NCBI GenBank assembly: GCA_036971475.1
Contig: JBAIZL010000003.1
Location: 85,065,542-85,129,541 of the forward strand
Source of the DNA: Prosapia bicincta
Lineage: Eukaryota; Arthropoda; Insecta; Hemiptera; Cercopidae
Length of the DNA: 64,000 bases
Direction of reading: 5' to 3'
This document shows, one piece after another, positions 22,471 to 33,962 of this stretch. Below the pieces are notes generated by a model. That model saw only the letters and a program-made list of their open reading frames with translations, searched no databases and had not been told where the DNA came from. Each line of letters starts with the position of its first letter. Within the stretch, counting starts at the first letter, position 1. The position numbers were made by a program, and so were the translations under genes.

Positions 22471-23738
22471 GTGAGGCATGTAGAGAGAGGGTTATGTTCC
22501 ACCATGCACCCTATACACAATGCTTTGTTTTTTCCTCCAATTGGAATTCTGGCTAAGGTTATAAAATTACGTTTTTTTACGACAATGTTAAAGGCTTGAA
22601 GCCATGGATTCCTCTAGTCAGTTATCATTAGGTTGAACAGAAACTGTAGCACCTCTATAAACACACTAACCGTACGTTTAATCTGTATGAAATGAGACCA
22701 CGATCCATGACTCATACGCTACATACTTAACATACTTCACTATTGTAATGCTTATTATTTATTATCGACAGATGTCGCTGAGTAAATTTAAACAGATTGT
22801 TGTCTGCCTGTCAGCTATGCTGATGCGTGCCGGTGAAATAAACGCCTGCTTCCTCTTGCTAATGAGCACTGCTATGGGTTTATTTCGTTTTTGCTGAACT
22901 TAGCTCCTCTAGGAGTTAATCAGCGCCGGACTTAGGTTTTAGTATATAGTCGAGCAAGATTTCTTTTGATGCCCTAGTAATTAAAATAGCTTTACCATTA
23001 TTAAAAAGTATAATCGGCTACCAACATTTTATTAAATACTTACTTTAAAACTTGGTTTACAAAATTTTATATTTAGTTGTAAAATTTTAGTACAACAAAC
23101 ATTAATAGACATGATTATAAATTTTATCACAGAACCTAAATTTTAAAGAAAAATCTATCCTACGGCTACGCCTGAGAGAAAGTAGCAGTTTTGCGTTCAC
23201 CGGAGAAAACAAAAAAATCTTTTCTCCCCGGTCATGAGGAAATAGTGTATGCTACTCGGGAGCTAAAGTAAAGAAGGCTGAGGTTTATCTTTGTAAAAGT
23301 GTTTTGCAGAAGAGTTGAAAATGTATAAAAACACAAAACACTAATAAATAGCTCAATATTTTACATAACTTACAACAAACGCATTTTTATCGAATTATGA
23401 AGATGTTAAATAAATTCTAAAGTACCAAAGGCTTATCACACTAAAATTTAGTATATTATTTAATCTATACTTTTTTGAAGAAATAAAAAAAAATCGAAAC
23501 CTTTTTTCACACCAAATTCTCTATATTTCATTTATATTTGTGCCTATTTTTTTTTTTTAGCTCTTACAGATATCCTTTGAAGAAATTTTCTATAATTATG
23601 AAAACCCTCATCGCTCCTAAACGGCCAGCGCCCGCAGGCGCCTCCTGAGCTTAACCCCCCCACCCTGGCTGGTACTGGAGTTAGTATGAAAATTTGAAAA
23701 CAATTGAAATTAATATATCAAATTAAAAAAGTAAACGA

Positions 23739-23740
<2 letters not shown>
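22471..23740. other. Unassigned AT-rich sequence, possibly an old element
   Basis: A CAGCGCCGGACTTAGG motif at 22921 resembles a hAT terminus, but no convincing partner or target duplication was found on the right (best candidate near 23620). No coding frame. Confidence 0.3.

Positions 23741-23782
<42 letters not shown>
23741..23782. repeat. (TA)n microsatellite
   Basis: About 40 bp of TA repeats next to a PLE-type palindrome. Confidence 0.95.
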
Positions 23783-23785
<3 letters not shown>

Positions 23786-23799
23786 TAAATAAGGTGATA

Positions 23800-24065
23800 T
23801 GTTTTCTTGTAATATAGTTAATAAATTTAAAATATTTCAAAAACTAGAATACTTTTAATACATTTATTATTCAAAGTTTTTCGCCGATAAAACAGTACCA
23901 GCACCATATTGTAAACATATGGTTGTTTGTAGTACATATGATTTAATTTTTGTAAAAATATTTTGTTACATAATGCTGGTACTGTTTTATCGGCAAAAAG
24001 CTTTGAATAATAAATGTTTTAAAAGTATCCTTGTTTTAAAAATATTTTTAATTTTATTTTATATA
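23800..24065. repeat. Palindrome of two PLE-type 3' tails
   Basis: The left arm (about 23815-23916) contains TTCGCCGATAAAACAGTACC. The right arm (about 23970-24060) contains its inverse, GGTACTGTTTTATCGGC, plus matching AT-rich ends. The left arm corresponds to 42400-42500, the 3' end of the Penelope-like copy at 42397-43175. The two tails are therefore of the same family, joined head to head around a 50-bp centre. Confidence 0.8.
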
Positions 24066-24067
24066 TC

Positions 24068-24146
24068 TAAAACAACATAGGTTATTCAAATACAAAAATA
24101 TTTATTATTTTATATCCTATGTATTTGAATAACCTATGTTGTTTTA
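24068..24146. repeat. Perfect hairpin, 26-bp arms
   Basis: Arms 24068-24093 and 24121-24146 are exact reverse complements (AACAACATAGGTTATTC in the left arm) around a 27-nt AT-rich loop. It directly follows the PLE palindrome. No promoter or RNA-gene signature is evident. Confidence 0.9.
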
Positions 24147-25150
24147 AATTATTAAACAAGAAAACGTATTTTATATTTATATATATGTATCACTTACACT
24201 CTAATGTTCTTGAACAATGCGAGTCTACTTTCGAGAACTTTAATTACGTGTTCTCATTTTCGAGCTTATTCTTGAGAAGACTAACGGCTTCTTGTAGTTG
24301 CCAGTTGTGTGGGATATCCATTATCACGGTATAGCGGTACCCTTCTATTTCGGTTTTACTGCACAGGGAAAAAGTTTTGTTTTGACTTTGGGTTAATTTT
24401 GTCTATTAAGTTAATTTAGCACTTTTTAATTTTATGTGTATTTCTTCGTTTATATAAACATCTTTTTTTATTGAATTTAATGTTTTTTATAATAAATGGA
24501 AACTTTTGTACAAAAAAATATAACGCCTATAAAAAACTATTAATGCAATTAGTATTTGTACATACAGTACATTTTAAATCGCGGGTGTAATGAATTCACG
24601 ATTGTATGCGCTTCTTGCAAATTGAATAAGCCATCCATGATCGTCCCACATTTTCACAATAAAGTTTGTGACCAAGTAGTTATCCCTTTAGATACACGCG
24701 AGTTCGCTAAGCGAATTATCCTTATTTTTACACTAGTGGTGAAACTAGTTAACACTATACACGGGCTATTTGTAGTATACACATAGGTACATTTGCTTCC
24801 CTATTTCTACTCTTACTGGAGCAATTATTGGGTAACAAGTCCCCACTTCTGAGTTAGCTGCTTTTGCCTACAACCATTTCTTCACAACACGTTCCAAATA
24901 CCTTCATTGTACTGAATATTTACAAACATCTTTTACTTTATATTCTAATTACAATTAATTAGTTACATTGTTCACACCTGACTTTTTACTTACAGTGACG
25001 GATGTGTTGTCACAACACCATCTTCTGTCCGTCCTAACCAAACGCAAGATCTTTTTACCTGTCAAATACCAACAACCATAATCCAGTATCTTATTTGCAG
25101 GCGCTGTTTAAAAAGACAGACGCAACAAACATTATGATGGTTACCATACC
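24147..25150. other. Unassigned AT-rich sequence
   Basis: Frames of 71-76 residues at 24119-24334 and 24556-24786 have no family signature. Nothing else recognised. Confidence 0.35.
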
Positions 25151-25350
25151 CCCATTGAAATACCATACCACAGGATTGAAATACCACACCACAGGATTGA
25201 AATACCATACCACAGGATTGAAATACCATACCACAGGATTGAAATACCACGCTACAGGATTGAAATACCATACCACAGGATTGAAATACCATACCACAGG
25301 ATTGAAATACCATACCACAGGATTGAAATACCCTACCACAGGATTGAAAA
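25151..25350. repeat. 21-bp minisatellite, about nine copies
   Basis: Units ATACCACAGGATTGAAATACC repeat at exactly 21 bp. Because 21 is divisible by three, several frames remain open on both strands and spell seven-residue repeats (TTGLKYH on plus). There is no reason to think these are translated. Confidence 0.95.
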
Positions 25351-26048
25351 TGACTCAAATATATAATTATATAACTTCACGATATACCATGTAACCCAAG
25401 TGAATCGCTTCTATGTCTCTCCTAAACCATCTTAATGGTATAAAAGAAGACATTATTAATATCTTGTTATATTATAATAGTAGCTGTAGCCTGATACGCT
25501 TTGCTGTGGCACATTATGATTACATGGATGAGAGATGAGGAACAAAACGAACCATACTTTTCATAAAACGTTTAATTTTGCAATACTTCAGAGGGTAAAG
25601 AGCAAAGGAAATATCGAGCTAAGGCCTCTGGGAATTAATCTGATAAGAAATGTCTTCCCAGTTCCTCCTGGCGCATCCAAGAAGAAGTCTCCTCCCCCAA
25701 CTCCGTCCATTAATCATTTGCATAATGTAATCATAAATGCCCGTATGTTCACGCGTTATCTTGGGAATGCTTGATTGGACATATGACAGTAGATCACCTG
25801 TGTTGTAACTCCGTTCACTGTGCAAATCCACACCATATGAAGTAGTCGCAGCTGGGGTGGGTGGTGGCATTCTCTAATAGCCTCTACTTACGATTTGGCG
25901 AACAGCACAGCTCCATCACGACATGGTTACACAAAAGTGCCTCAATTAAACGGAATGTTTAATGCAGATTTTATAGTGTAAATGGGATGCAAGTGGATAC
26001 GTTTATTTTTGTTAACAAACAATGTAATTGGGATTAGGTTATGTATCA
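25351..26048. other. Unassigned sequence, GC-richer at 25600-25880
   Basis: The patch 25600-25880 has open frames of about 80 residues on both strands but no motif I recognise. It may be unique sequence or a decayed repeat. Confidence 0.3.
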
Positions 26049-26460
26049 CTTGTGACTGTGGTTGTCGTTGCCGGTACATAGCTGAGCGTTGAACATGCTG
26101 TTTTCTCGATATCGCCGGTATGTTATTGCCGCGAAAAATATGTAAAAACAATCTTTAAAGCGGGTTGTATGTCGTGAAAAAATTAACCTCAATCGCTGCA
26201 GAATGCGGTGAGTTTTAGAACACATACTTAACCTTTTTTATACATATGGATATAAGTATGGCAAGTGTTTCCCTCGCTTGCGGTAGATGGCAAAGTTGCT
26301 GGTACACAGCTGGCAGTTGACAAACCTTTCCGTGATCGCGGGTATGTTGCTGACGCGAAAAATAAATAAAAACAATCTTTGAAGCGGGTTGTAAGTCTTG
26401 TTCAAATTTAACCTAAATAGCTACAGAGCGTTTTGAGTCTTTGAAGCGTACACAAACCAA
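26049..26460. repeat. Direct tandem duplication, unit about 225 bp
   Basis: The segment containing GGTATGTTATTGCCGCGAAA and AAAACAATCTTTAAAGCGGG (26113-26170) recurs, diverged, about 225 bp downstream with GGTATGTTGCTGACGCGAAA and AAAACAATCTTTGAAGCGGG. Both copies begin with GGTACA(T/C)AGCTG. No coding content found. Confidence 0.8.
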
Positions 26461-27152
26461 CCTAACATTTTTATATATAAAGACTAGGAAGAAAGAAGTC
26501 TTTCTGTCTGTTCTACATTATGCAATGTCCACTGCAATCGTGTTTTCTCGGAGAAAAATTAAACTACCTTTTTTATTATTAACAATCCAAATTATCGATT
26601 CGGCCTTTCTCCCTACGCCTGAAGGGCAATCTGAAGTAGGCCTACCTAGTTTAAGAGGCACTTTGTGAAGTTCACAAAAGTTTCATGCTAATTACAGCCA
26701 ATTTGGTACTTCACATCCTCACTTTCTAATAAAGGGGCAAGGAATCAGGTAATATTTTGGAGCTTACAGGCTAGCTTTAGCTTGTATCAGGAAATAATCG
26801 CCGTACTGGGGATGATGTAACGCACTGTCAAAGAAGTCTCGACACTCAATATTTCTTTATGGAACTGTAGTTTATGAAAATGAAACGTAGAACTTGGATA
26901 TTTATATATTTCTTGTTATTGCTATTTATTTATTTTAAGATATATTTTTGAATATTAATTTTTTATTGTTGTTTTTCACTAATCTTGTTGCCGATGATAG
27001 TCGAAGTTAGTTTATTCGCTTAAAAACATTAAGGGCGTGTTATTTCTTGTAACATTTAGGCCTAATTTGATTTGCTATAGAAATACCATATCCTGTACAT
27101 GAACTTAAATTTTTTGTTTATTGTGTCCTCTTCAAGTTTGTAATGTTCCGTA
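26461..27152. other. Unassigned AT-rich sequence
   Basis: Nothing recognised. The 75-residue frame at 26441-26668 lacks motifs. Confidence 0.35.
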
Positions 27153-27633
27153 TGCGCTAAAATAAACGATACTGAAACTGGATCAGCTGTAGTTGCCTTC
27201 TCGATCAGCTGTGCCGAACTTTGATTGTTGACGCGTATTCATGTGGACGTATTTCGTTTGAGGTTAGTTTTTGCTGACATGGTGCTAACTACTGCAAAGA
27301 AAAATTTTATTGTAGAGCATTATTTTCGCTGATTTGGGAGGGCCAAGTTTGTCACACACTGCTTTCAGGAACAATTTTACAAAAACAAAATAGTGAAGGA
27401 GAAGATTTTCTGGTATGATCCACCAACAACCATCGTCCAACTACAGGAAAAAATAACTATGTACATAGCGAGAATGAAACAACCCCTCTTCACCAAAATG
27501 ATTTTATAGAACTCGTTCATACCTGAGACTATCAACAGATTAAGTTTCGTTTTACTAGTAGACTATGTGTTTGTAAAACTATGTAAGTAAAATAAAATCT
27601 TACAACTGTTTCAATACTGTTTATTTTGGAGCA
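27153..27633 (+). mobile_element. IS630/Tc1-mariner-type element, internally deleted
   Basis: The left end TGCGCTAAAATAAAC and inverse right end TGCTCCAAAATAAAC, followed on both sides by A(G)TA(C/T)TGAAAC, form about 28-bp inverted termini between TA dinucleotides (27151-27152, 27634-27635). Inside, the plus strand from ATG 27279 reads MVLTTAKKNFIVEHYFR then a stop, continuing in frame with FGRAKFVTHCFQEQF. This resembles the N-terminal helix-turn-helix of insect mariner-like transposases. The catalytic domain is mostly gone. A shorter relative with the same ends lies at 55686-55892. Confidence 0.75.
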
Positions 27634-27635
27634 TA

Positions 27636-27985
27636 CGGTATTTACCAACTTACGTTTTTTAGGGTGGTATTTAGTTGTTAAGTTTTTCTTTGAGGATATA
27701 AATTAGCTTAAAATTTTATCCAAATGCTCGTATCCCCTCATGTTGTCCCCAGATGGAATTCGTGGCGGCGCTACTGACCTATGGGTTGCAATAGGTTTCT
27801 CCTCTTTCCACTAACAGGAAATTGTTACACACCTTCATTAATCTTACCTATACGATAAAGGTAGTTAACGCTGTTGGAGAATAGGTTTACTTCAGGTACA
27901 CGAAACTATGTTTAAGTAATGACATTATCATCCGCCATATCCATGGAGGTTTTATGGCCCTCAGTCCGCTCTATTATACACAATC
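27636..27985. other. Unassigned spacer
   Basis: Mixed composition; no gene or repeat recognised. Confidence 0.4.
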
Positions 27986-27993
27986 CTAACCTA

Positions 27994-28645
27994 CAGTGGC
28001 GGCTTGTGTCTAAAACCTATGGAGGCTGCATACCGTACAAGTGCCAGCTTTTTTTTAAGGGAAAGAAATCGTAATAATAAAAACTCAAAGGGCTGTTATA
28101 GCGAAATTAAGTAGATATTGCTTAATACTTTGTCATTTATTCTATTGAAGGAAATATATTGCCAATTTTTATTTTATTTTTACATGGTTAAGATACCGGA
28201 TCTCGAGTCATTGGTTTATTTATTAACAAAACCGTCTCAATTCATTATTTTCTGTGAATGTCAGCAAAATCGAATCGGAGCGGAGATGCGTCTCTTCGGA
28301 TGGAGCCGATCTTAACCGAACACTTCCGAAGTGGAAGGCCGTATGCAACCTAAGAAGCCTCACGGCGCTGCCAGGCTGTTTTAGTCTGTCTAGACTTTTC
28401 AATGCTTTTTCTCCATTAGATATGACGTCACTGGGTGTTGCAAGTTTCCCTGCAACCAGGTCGAACGAATTTGTCTGCAAATGAGACAATTTCGCTGCGG
28501 TTCTGACGTTTTTATTATTATTTATAATGATGGATCATGTTATATGACGATTAATCGCTCGTAACAATGTACTTAAATTTTACATAATAAATAAATGTAT
28601 TCCCTTTTTGCTATTGATCCGTAACCTGCCCACGAGCCACCACAG
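27994..28645. mobile_element. Non-autonomous hAT transposon
   Basis: The left end CAGTGGCGGCTTGTG and the inverse right end CTGTGGTGGCTCGTG are hAT-type termini. The flanking octamers CTAACCTA (27986-27993) and CTATCCTA (28646-28653) match at seven of eight positions, the expected 8-bp target duplication. The 652-bp interior has no transposase. Opposed frames of 76 and 88 residues at 28223-28489 have no motif. A perfect CRE palindrome TGACGTCA lies at 28423-28430. Confidence 0.85.
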
Positions 28646-28653
28646 CTATCCTA

Positions 28654-29040
28654 TAACCATGGGCTATAGTAGTAATGATCATTGATTATTAAAGCCAAAA
28701 TGTATAAAATATAATGCCGTTAAATTAAAAACTGAAATAATAATTGTTTTGGAATTCAAAGGTTAAAGATCTAATTCTTTCATCGTTATAGAACTGAACA
28801 ATTCCCAATTTTATTTTGTATGCCATAAAAAAATATTATATTTATGTAATTTTCCCATTAGTTAACATTGTTTAGCTATACACGTTGTTGGAGAGTTTAT
28901 TACTATCTAATTGGCATGTGTTGAAAGCTAATGCACGTGAAAGGAACAGTAATTTAAAAATGCAAAATGCGTAGAATAGACAAAGATAGAAAGAGTTAAT
29001 TAAATATCTATGCCGTGGTGTGTAGGCTGTAGGTCCAGCT
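28654..29040. other. Unassigned AT-rich sequence
   Basis: Nothing recognised before the motif cluster at 29063. Confidence 0.4.
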
Positions 29041-29054
29041 GATCAAACAACACA

Positions 29055-29145
29055 TGTGTGTTGGGGGCGTGCCTGTGGTTGCCTTGGTAACCCAGAGACG
29101 TCACGTCACCCGGATGTAGTGTATCAGGGTCACACACGTGAATGT
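29055..29145. promoter_or_regulatory. Candidate promoter/enhancer: GC box, RFX X-box, CRE, ETS, E-box
   Basis: Within 80 bp lie GGGGGCGTG (Sp/KLF type, 29063-29071), GTTGCCTTGGTAAC (29078-29091, a near-ideal RFX X-box with both half-sites), ACGTCACGTCAC (29098-29109, two overlapping CRE half-sites), CCGGATGT (29111-29118, ETS type) and CACGTG (29135-29140). The block is GC-rich and CpG-containing within AT-rich DNA. In animals the RFX X-box controls ciliary and some general genes. The sites and their spacing are seen; function is inferred. No downstream coding exon has been identified, so the transcript it might drive is unknown. Confidence 0.5.
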
Positions 29146-29779
29146 GTAATACGATTAGTTTGTGAAATCTATTTAGTAGGTATTTCTGTTAAAGCTAAGA
29201 ATGGAGTGTTTCCAGAAATAAATAATTAGGCTACTCATTTGTTGTGAAGTGTTATTTTTGTATTTCCTAATCAACCAAAGAAAGCAATCTTATAAGTACC
29301 AGTCTAAGTCAATGGATAATTTGTAGTGATAATGTTTGTAAATTAAGTTAATCGGCAATTGAACTTGACACAATGAGTTGTTCTTGAAATTATCTATGAA
29401 TAATAAGAGGGAATGTTATATGAATAGCCTGACGGAAATCCTAATACCATTGTTGAAAAGATAATTTCTTTCGTTGTCTAATCATGTCAGAACATAAATA
29501 TTTCAAAAGTATGTTCAGCTTTGTCGAATTAATTTGTTTCAGACTGCATACCAAACCTTTCATATTGTATTTAGTAGTGGAATCTACATCTCGCAATGTC
29601 AGAGTTAATTTATACCTGTAAACTCTATGAGCTGATGTGGAAATAACAAAAGCTCTCATTTCTGCTTTGAAGCATTTACATAATTCCGTTCCAAAGCCTA
29701 CACCCTAATTCTTTCATAATTCGTTTAATGTTATCCGTGAAATTAGTTTGGATTCTTAGCCGTGTTGTCTGTCAGGAAT
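29146..29779. other. Unassigned AT-rich sequence downstream of the motif cluster
   Basis: Would contain the first exon or intron if the cluster at 29055-29145 is a plus-strand promoter. I see no coding exon here; frames are short. Confidence 0.3.
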
Positions 29780-30290
29780 ACGTTTGAAAGCATTTCTGTC
29801 TGCCTTCCATTCTCTCTCACCCTCTTTCTCTCTAATTATTTCCTTTTCTAGCATTTATTTCTCTTCCCTTTCCCCGTTCTATATCTTTATACGTAACATT
29901 CTCTGTTGCTTTATTTCTGTCCCTTTCATTTTCCCTCTTCTGCCTATATACTTATCGCTCTCTATTCTCTTTCCTTCTTCTATATCTCCCTTCCATGTCC
30001 TATTTAGCACTATTTTTCTCTTTCTCTATTTCCTGTATAACTACTTACCAGTTTCTATTCTCTCACTCCCCATTCCTATCTCTCTCTCACTCTCTCTCTC
30101 TCATATCACACTCTTTCTATTTTACTTTTCACTATTAAACTACTCATCTCTCTCTATTATCCTTCCCTTGTCTCTCTCCCCTTCATTTCCTTTGCAGTCT
30201 CTCCTTCCCAATTTCTCTGTTTTCTGAATATCTACTTATTTTCGTCTCTCCCGTCTCTTTCTTTTCTTACTGCAGTTTATACCTTTTCCT
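29780..30290. repeat. Long polypyrimidine (CT-rich) tract
   Basis: About 500 bp with very few purines on the plus strand (CTCTCT, TTCCCTTT, TCTATTT). The 147-residue frame at 29784-30227 (mostly Ser, Phe, Leu, Pro, Ile) follows from the composition and is not a gene. Confidence 0.9.
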
Positions 30291-30442
30291 CCTACATATT
30301 AATGAGCAATTTGCTTGTGTACTTGGGTTCCAAGGTGATCTTGGTAGGACAATTTAGATGAAAATTAGAGGCGAGGGCTAAACAACAGCGAGTGAACATG
30401 AAAATTTGAGTAGAGAAGTCACAAACAGCTGTTAAATCCCTA

Positions 30443-30640
30443 TGTGTGTGTGTGTGTGTGTGTGCACGCGCTCGCGTGCTTGTGTGTCAGTGATGTGACT
30501 AACAGTGATTTCACACAGGCCAAACTGTGTCAGTTGCTATTAATTATTGAGGTTAGGTAGCCTACTGTTATTGCAGTTGGCCATGTCAGTACGATTGTTT
30601 TATATTAATTAATAGTTGTGTTAACAACTATGTTAATAAG
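30443..30640. repeat. GT microsatellite plus dispersed repeat, copy 1
   Basis: A (GT)n run at 30443-30465 is followed by a segment with CAACTGTGTCAGTTG-like sequence, ATTGAGGTTAGGTA and AGTACGATTGTTTTATATTA. The segment recurs at 59440-59580 (TTGAGGTTAGGTA, AGTATGATTGTTTGATATTA), also beside a GT run. It is an old interspersed repeat of unknown family. Confidence 0.65.
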
Positions 30641-31160
30641 ATGAAGGTTTATCCTTGAAAATTTAACAGTTTTTTATTGTCAACCTAAATAAATTATCAA
30701 AATGTTACTAAAAATGTGAATCATATTTATAAAAATGTCTGTTATATTATTTCACATGCCTTCCCCCCCATGCCTTTTGATGTCCTATGTTTTATTAAAT
30801 AGAAGAAAAAATTAATTTAAAAATACCAATAAGTAATATTTTGTCAATTAAGAATATTAGATTTTAAAAATGGAAAAGACTTTAATAGGTAATTTATTAT
30901 AAATGTTAAAAAAAATATTTTAATTTATTCACAGAAAAAATGTTTCCTAATCAGGCTCAATCGAAGGTCGTAAATAGACTTTCTGTAATTGAATTATTAT
31001 TTGAAAAAAGAACTGTATTAACATCAATTATCATGTACTACACTTTAAAAAAATGTATTTGGTTTGTTGTTGTCGTTGTTGTTGTCGTGTGACAAGTGCA
31101 ATAAAAACAATAAAAAAAAGAAAAAAAAGTCTTCAGAGAAAGATAGAGAGAGCACAGTTA
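30641..31160. other. Unassigned AT-rich sequence
   Basis: Contains the AAC-rich presumed tail of the neighbouring non-LTR fragment (31050-31130). Nothing else recognised. Confidence 0.4.
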
Positions 31161-31400
31161 CACGGGTCCAAAGGCGTGAAGCACTGCACTGGCCACATCT
31201 GCAGCTTTGTCCGTATAAAGGGTCTCCCTAGAACAGTTTAAATCAATTTTAAATAGTGCCGCAATGATGGACGGGCAGTTGAAGAGATGATCGGGATTAA
31301 GCTGTATCCCTGGGCAGTGCCTACATTCAGGGTATGTTCTTGATCCATCAGGTAAGATTTTCATGTCTTTGAGGTGTATTTGGATTAGATTGAATTAATA
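31161..31400 (-). pseudogene. Non-LTR retrotransposon ORF2 C-terminus
   Basis: The minus strand reads FNLIQIHLKDMKILPDGSRT followed by YPECRHCPGIQLNPDHLFNC, a CxxC...H...C zinc-knuckle-like motif closing the RNase H region of arthropod non-LTR elements. It then runs through ALFKID and VASAVLHAFG to a stop at 31158-31160. About 80 residues survive of more than a thousand. The 3' side leads into AAC-rich sequence. It comes from a different lineage than the LINE fragment at 11878-12430. Confidence 0.75.
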
Positions 31401-32227
31401 AAAACGTATTTTATTAACGACTGTAAGTTTGTACACGACATATATAAGGAGAGTATGAGATATTAGAAGGAATTGAATAAAGTAAATTTTTAAAACGTGT
31501 TTCAATGTTGAGACTAAAAAAGTTAGCAACAACTGTTTTCTGTTTTTATATGTATTAAATAATATGAATCACCCGCAATACATCACCGAATGTGAGGAGC
31601 TCAAGTTTCTGCCGAGTCGGCGTCGTCTGGTGATTTCTTTCCTTCTGTGGAGCCGAACTGCTCCGCGCTGCCGAATCGAGAACACGATACGGGGCTATAG
31701 TAAGAAAATAACAGACAACTATATACGAATTTTAACCTATCGGTCCGTTTGATAAACGAGTTTTGGTACCTTTCGATTTTTTAAAAAAATTCAGAAACCG
31801 TTTATAAATTCTTCTAATTAAGGAAACAATTTGTTAATACAAATTGCGTAAACTATATTTCCCTCAAAATTCCCCAGAAACCCAAGAATTTCCCCCGATC
31901 CAAGATCGCCGGATCGGACATATCTCATGGACGTGCTTAGTATTTTTATTATACTTAAATATTCATAAAACTTTTGGGGACTTTAACGGTCTTTAGATAC
32001 GATCGTCTGTACTCAACTGGCGAGAATATAAGCCTTTACGATGACTGTCCTGATAAGAGACGTCTGTTTATAGCCGACAGAGATAATTTTAGAATTCCAG
32101 ATATAGGCTATAATAGTTTAATGGCTTCTTCAGAGACTTACCCTAAACATGTTTCCAGCTGTTGGAATAAATTCGGAAATATAAGGCATTGCAACACTAT
32201 ACATATTCGCATGGTTGTTGTCAAGTA
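31401..32227. other. Unassigned AT-rich sequence
   Basis: A GC-richer piece at 31590-31700 and frames at 31564-31752 and 31974-32249 have no recognisable motif. Confidence 0.35.
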
Positions 32228-32599
32228 CAGTAGAGCCTCGATTATCTGAGCCCCGAATAACCGAGTTCTGGGTTAATCGAGGTAGTAAAATAATAAACTG
32301 CACATACACACGGTTTTGCTCTTAGAGCAACGACGTAAACATACTTTTTCACTTCTTTGAAAAATTCTTATCAACTGGAACATGCACTTTATGTACGACT
32401 TTTCATTTTATGCTTGTTTTAATTTATGTTTGACATGTTTTTCATTTCATACTTTATTAGGTATCTTTTTTAACGCCTTTGACAACGTTTTTATCTGTTT
32501 CACTAGTTTAAGATACGATTCCCTCTCGATTTGTAACAGAACCCGTGCCTTCCGAGTATTATCCGGTGCACATTACCTTGGTTAATCGTGGCTGTACTG
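32228..32599. mobile_element. pogo/Tigger-type MITE
   Basis: The left end CAGTAGAGCCTCGATTATC and inverse right end CAGTACAGCCACGATTAACC lie between TA dinucleotides (32226-32227, 32600-32601). The 372-bp interior is non-coding and shows no obvious similarity to that of the MITE at 15019-15346, although the ends are related. The subterminal ATTATCTGAG and AATAACCGAG motifs also fit the pogo group. Confidence 0.85.
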
Positions 32600-32601
32600 T
32601 A

Positions 32602-33962
32602 AGAGCTGTTAAAACACTGCACAGAATGCATCGCCAGTTCACTGCAATGAGGTGTACTGAAGTATGGGCTATTGTTCAACAGTTTTCAGTGTGTATGTTT
32701 TGAACGGTTACAAAAGAGTGGTAATTGCAGCCAATAACTTCGATTTCCTTCGGTAAGCTGTGGATTGAAGTTTTGTTTGGTTTTTTTGTTACCTGGAAAC
32801 TGGAGCCGAAATGCTTCTTGGCACGGAACTAACACTATATTGTGAAAATATTCTTTCATCATCAACGCTGTTTTTACTTTAACAGTTTGAATGCTATGGA
32901 AATTTATATTTTTGTGCAGTTTATTACAAACATTGGGATTGCTAATATAGAAGGGGTTTTTTGTGAGGTTAAACTCTGCTCCGTATCAACGTTAAAATCG
33001 CTATTTAAAAGAGCTTAGATTATGAGTTTAGAATTAGAAGTGAATAACTAATAATTATTGTACTAATTTAATCGTGTGAGACTTCTTCAGTAGAAAAGAA
33101 TGTCTCCTTTATTAGAGAGATATGATAGCTAAGGCGTATCTTGTGAACTATAAGAGAATTGGTTGAATAGAAAAGATATATTCTAATTGAAAAAGAGACT
33201 TTAACGACGATGAAATGAAGGTCTCAAATTTATTATGAATGGTTCGATTTATAACACACCAACTCGAAAGCTGTTACGAAGGAGTAAGTCCAAAAATGTC
33301 TAAAAAGAATGAGGGCCAGTGTGGCTGAGGACCTTGACCTATTTGGGCCAAGGAATGCTTATAGGACTGAAAGTAAGGTGGCCACGACTGACGACAGGTA
33401 TTTGTAAAGACTAACTACTGACAAATTTAAATATCAGGAGCGCAATGCTCGAAAACATTTTCTCAGACGATCGCTGCTTGTAGGAAGTGTATCAAACTAA
33501 AGATGTTCCAGCTGGATTTGTAGCTTTTATAGTCTCGAATAGGTTTTTCATAAACCTTTTAAATCTACGCATGCACTAAGGTGACTCGGCACAAACGGGC
33601 AATTGAAAAAAAAAATTATATCCTTTAATCAAATGTGTATGTGCTTACTTGGTCGGTACGGCCGGGCGGGCAAGGTCTTTCCGCACCTTCCGCCGTTTTA
33701 AAAAGTAATGCTGTTGTAGCCATGGATTAATTACAATATAAAGAAAGTTTGAGATATTTGTCAGCGAAGGACGGTAAACAACATTGAAAACAGCTTATTG
33801 GGAAATGTACAAGATTTATTTAAATACCTTGAAGAAATTGTACGGGTTTGGTGGATACCTAACTCAGAAGACAAGCAACTGTATCAAACTTTATTGCGCG
33901 TCTGTGTTGTTTGCCAAAAAAATATAAAGAAGGAAGAGGTTTACAGCAAATTGTTTCGATTA
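32602..33962. other. Unassigned AT-rich sequence
   Basis: A 68-residue frame at 33798-34004 starts here and runs into the 26-bp array. No family signature. Nothing else recognised. Confidence 0.35.

Noticed and set aside
22921..23640. Possible hAT element beginning CAGCGCCGGACTTAGG
   Set aside because: The right end (CCTAAACGGCCAGCGC) pairs poorly, and no 8-bp target duplication could be aligned.
29784..30227. 147-residue plus-strand frame of Ser, Phe, Leu and Pro
   Set aside because: It is purely a consequence of the polypyrimidine tract.
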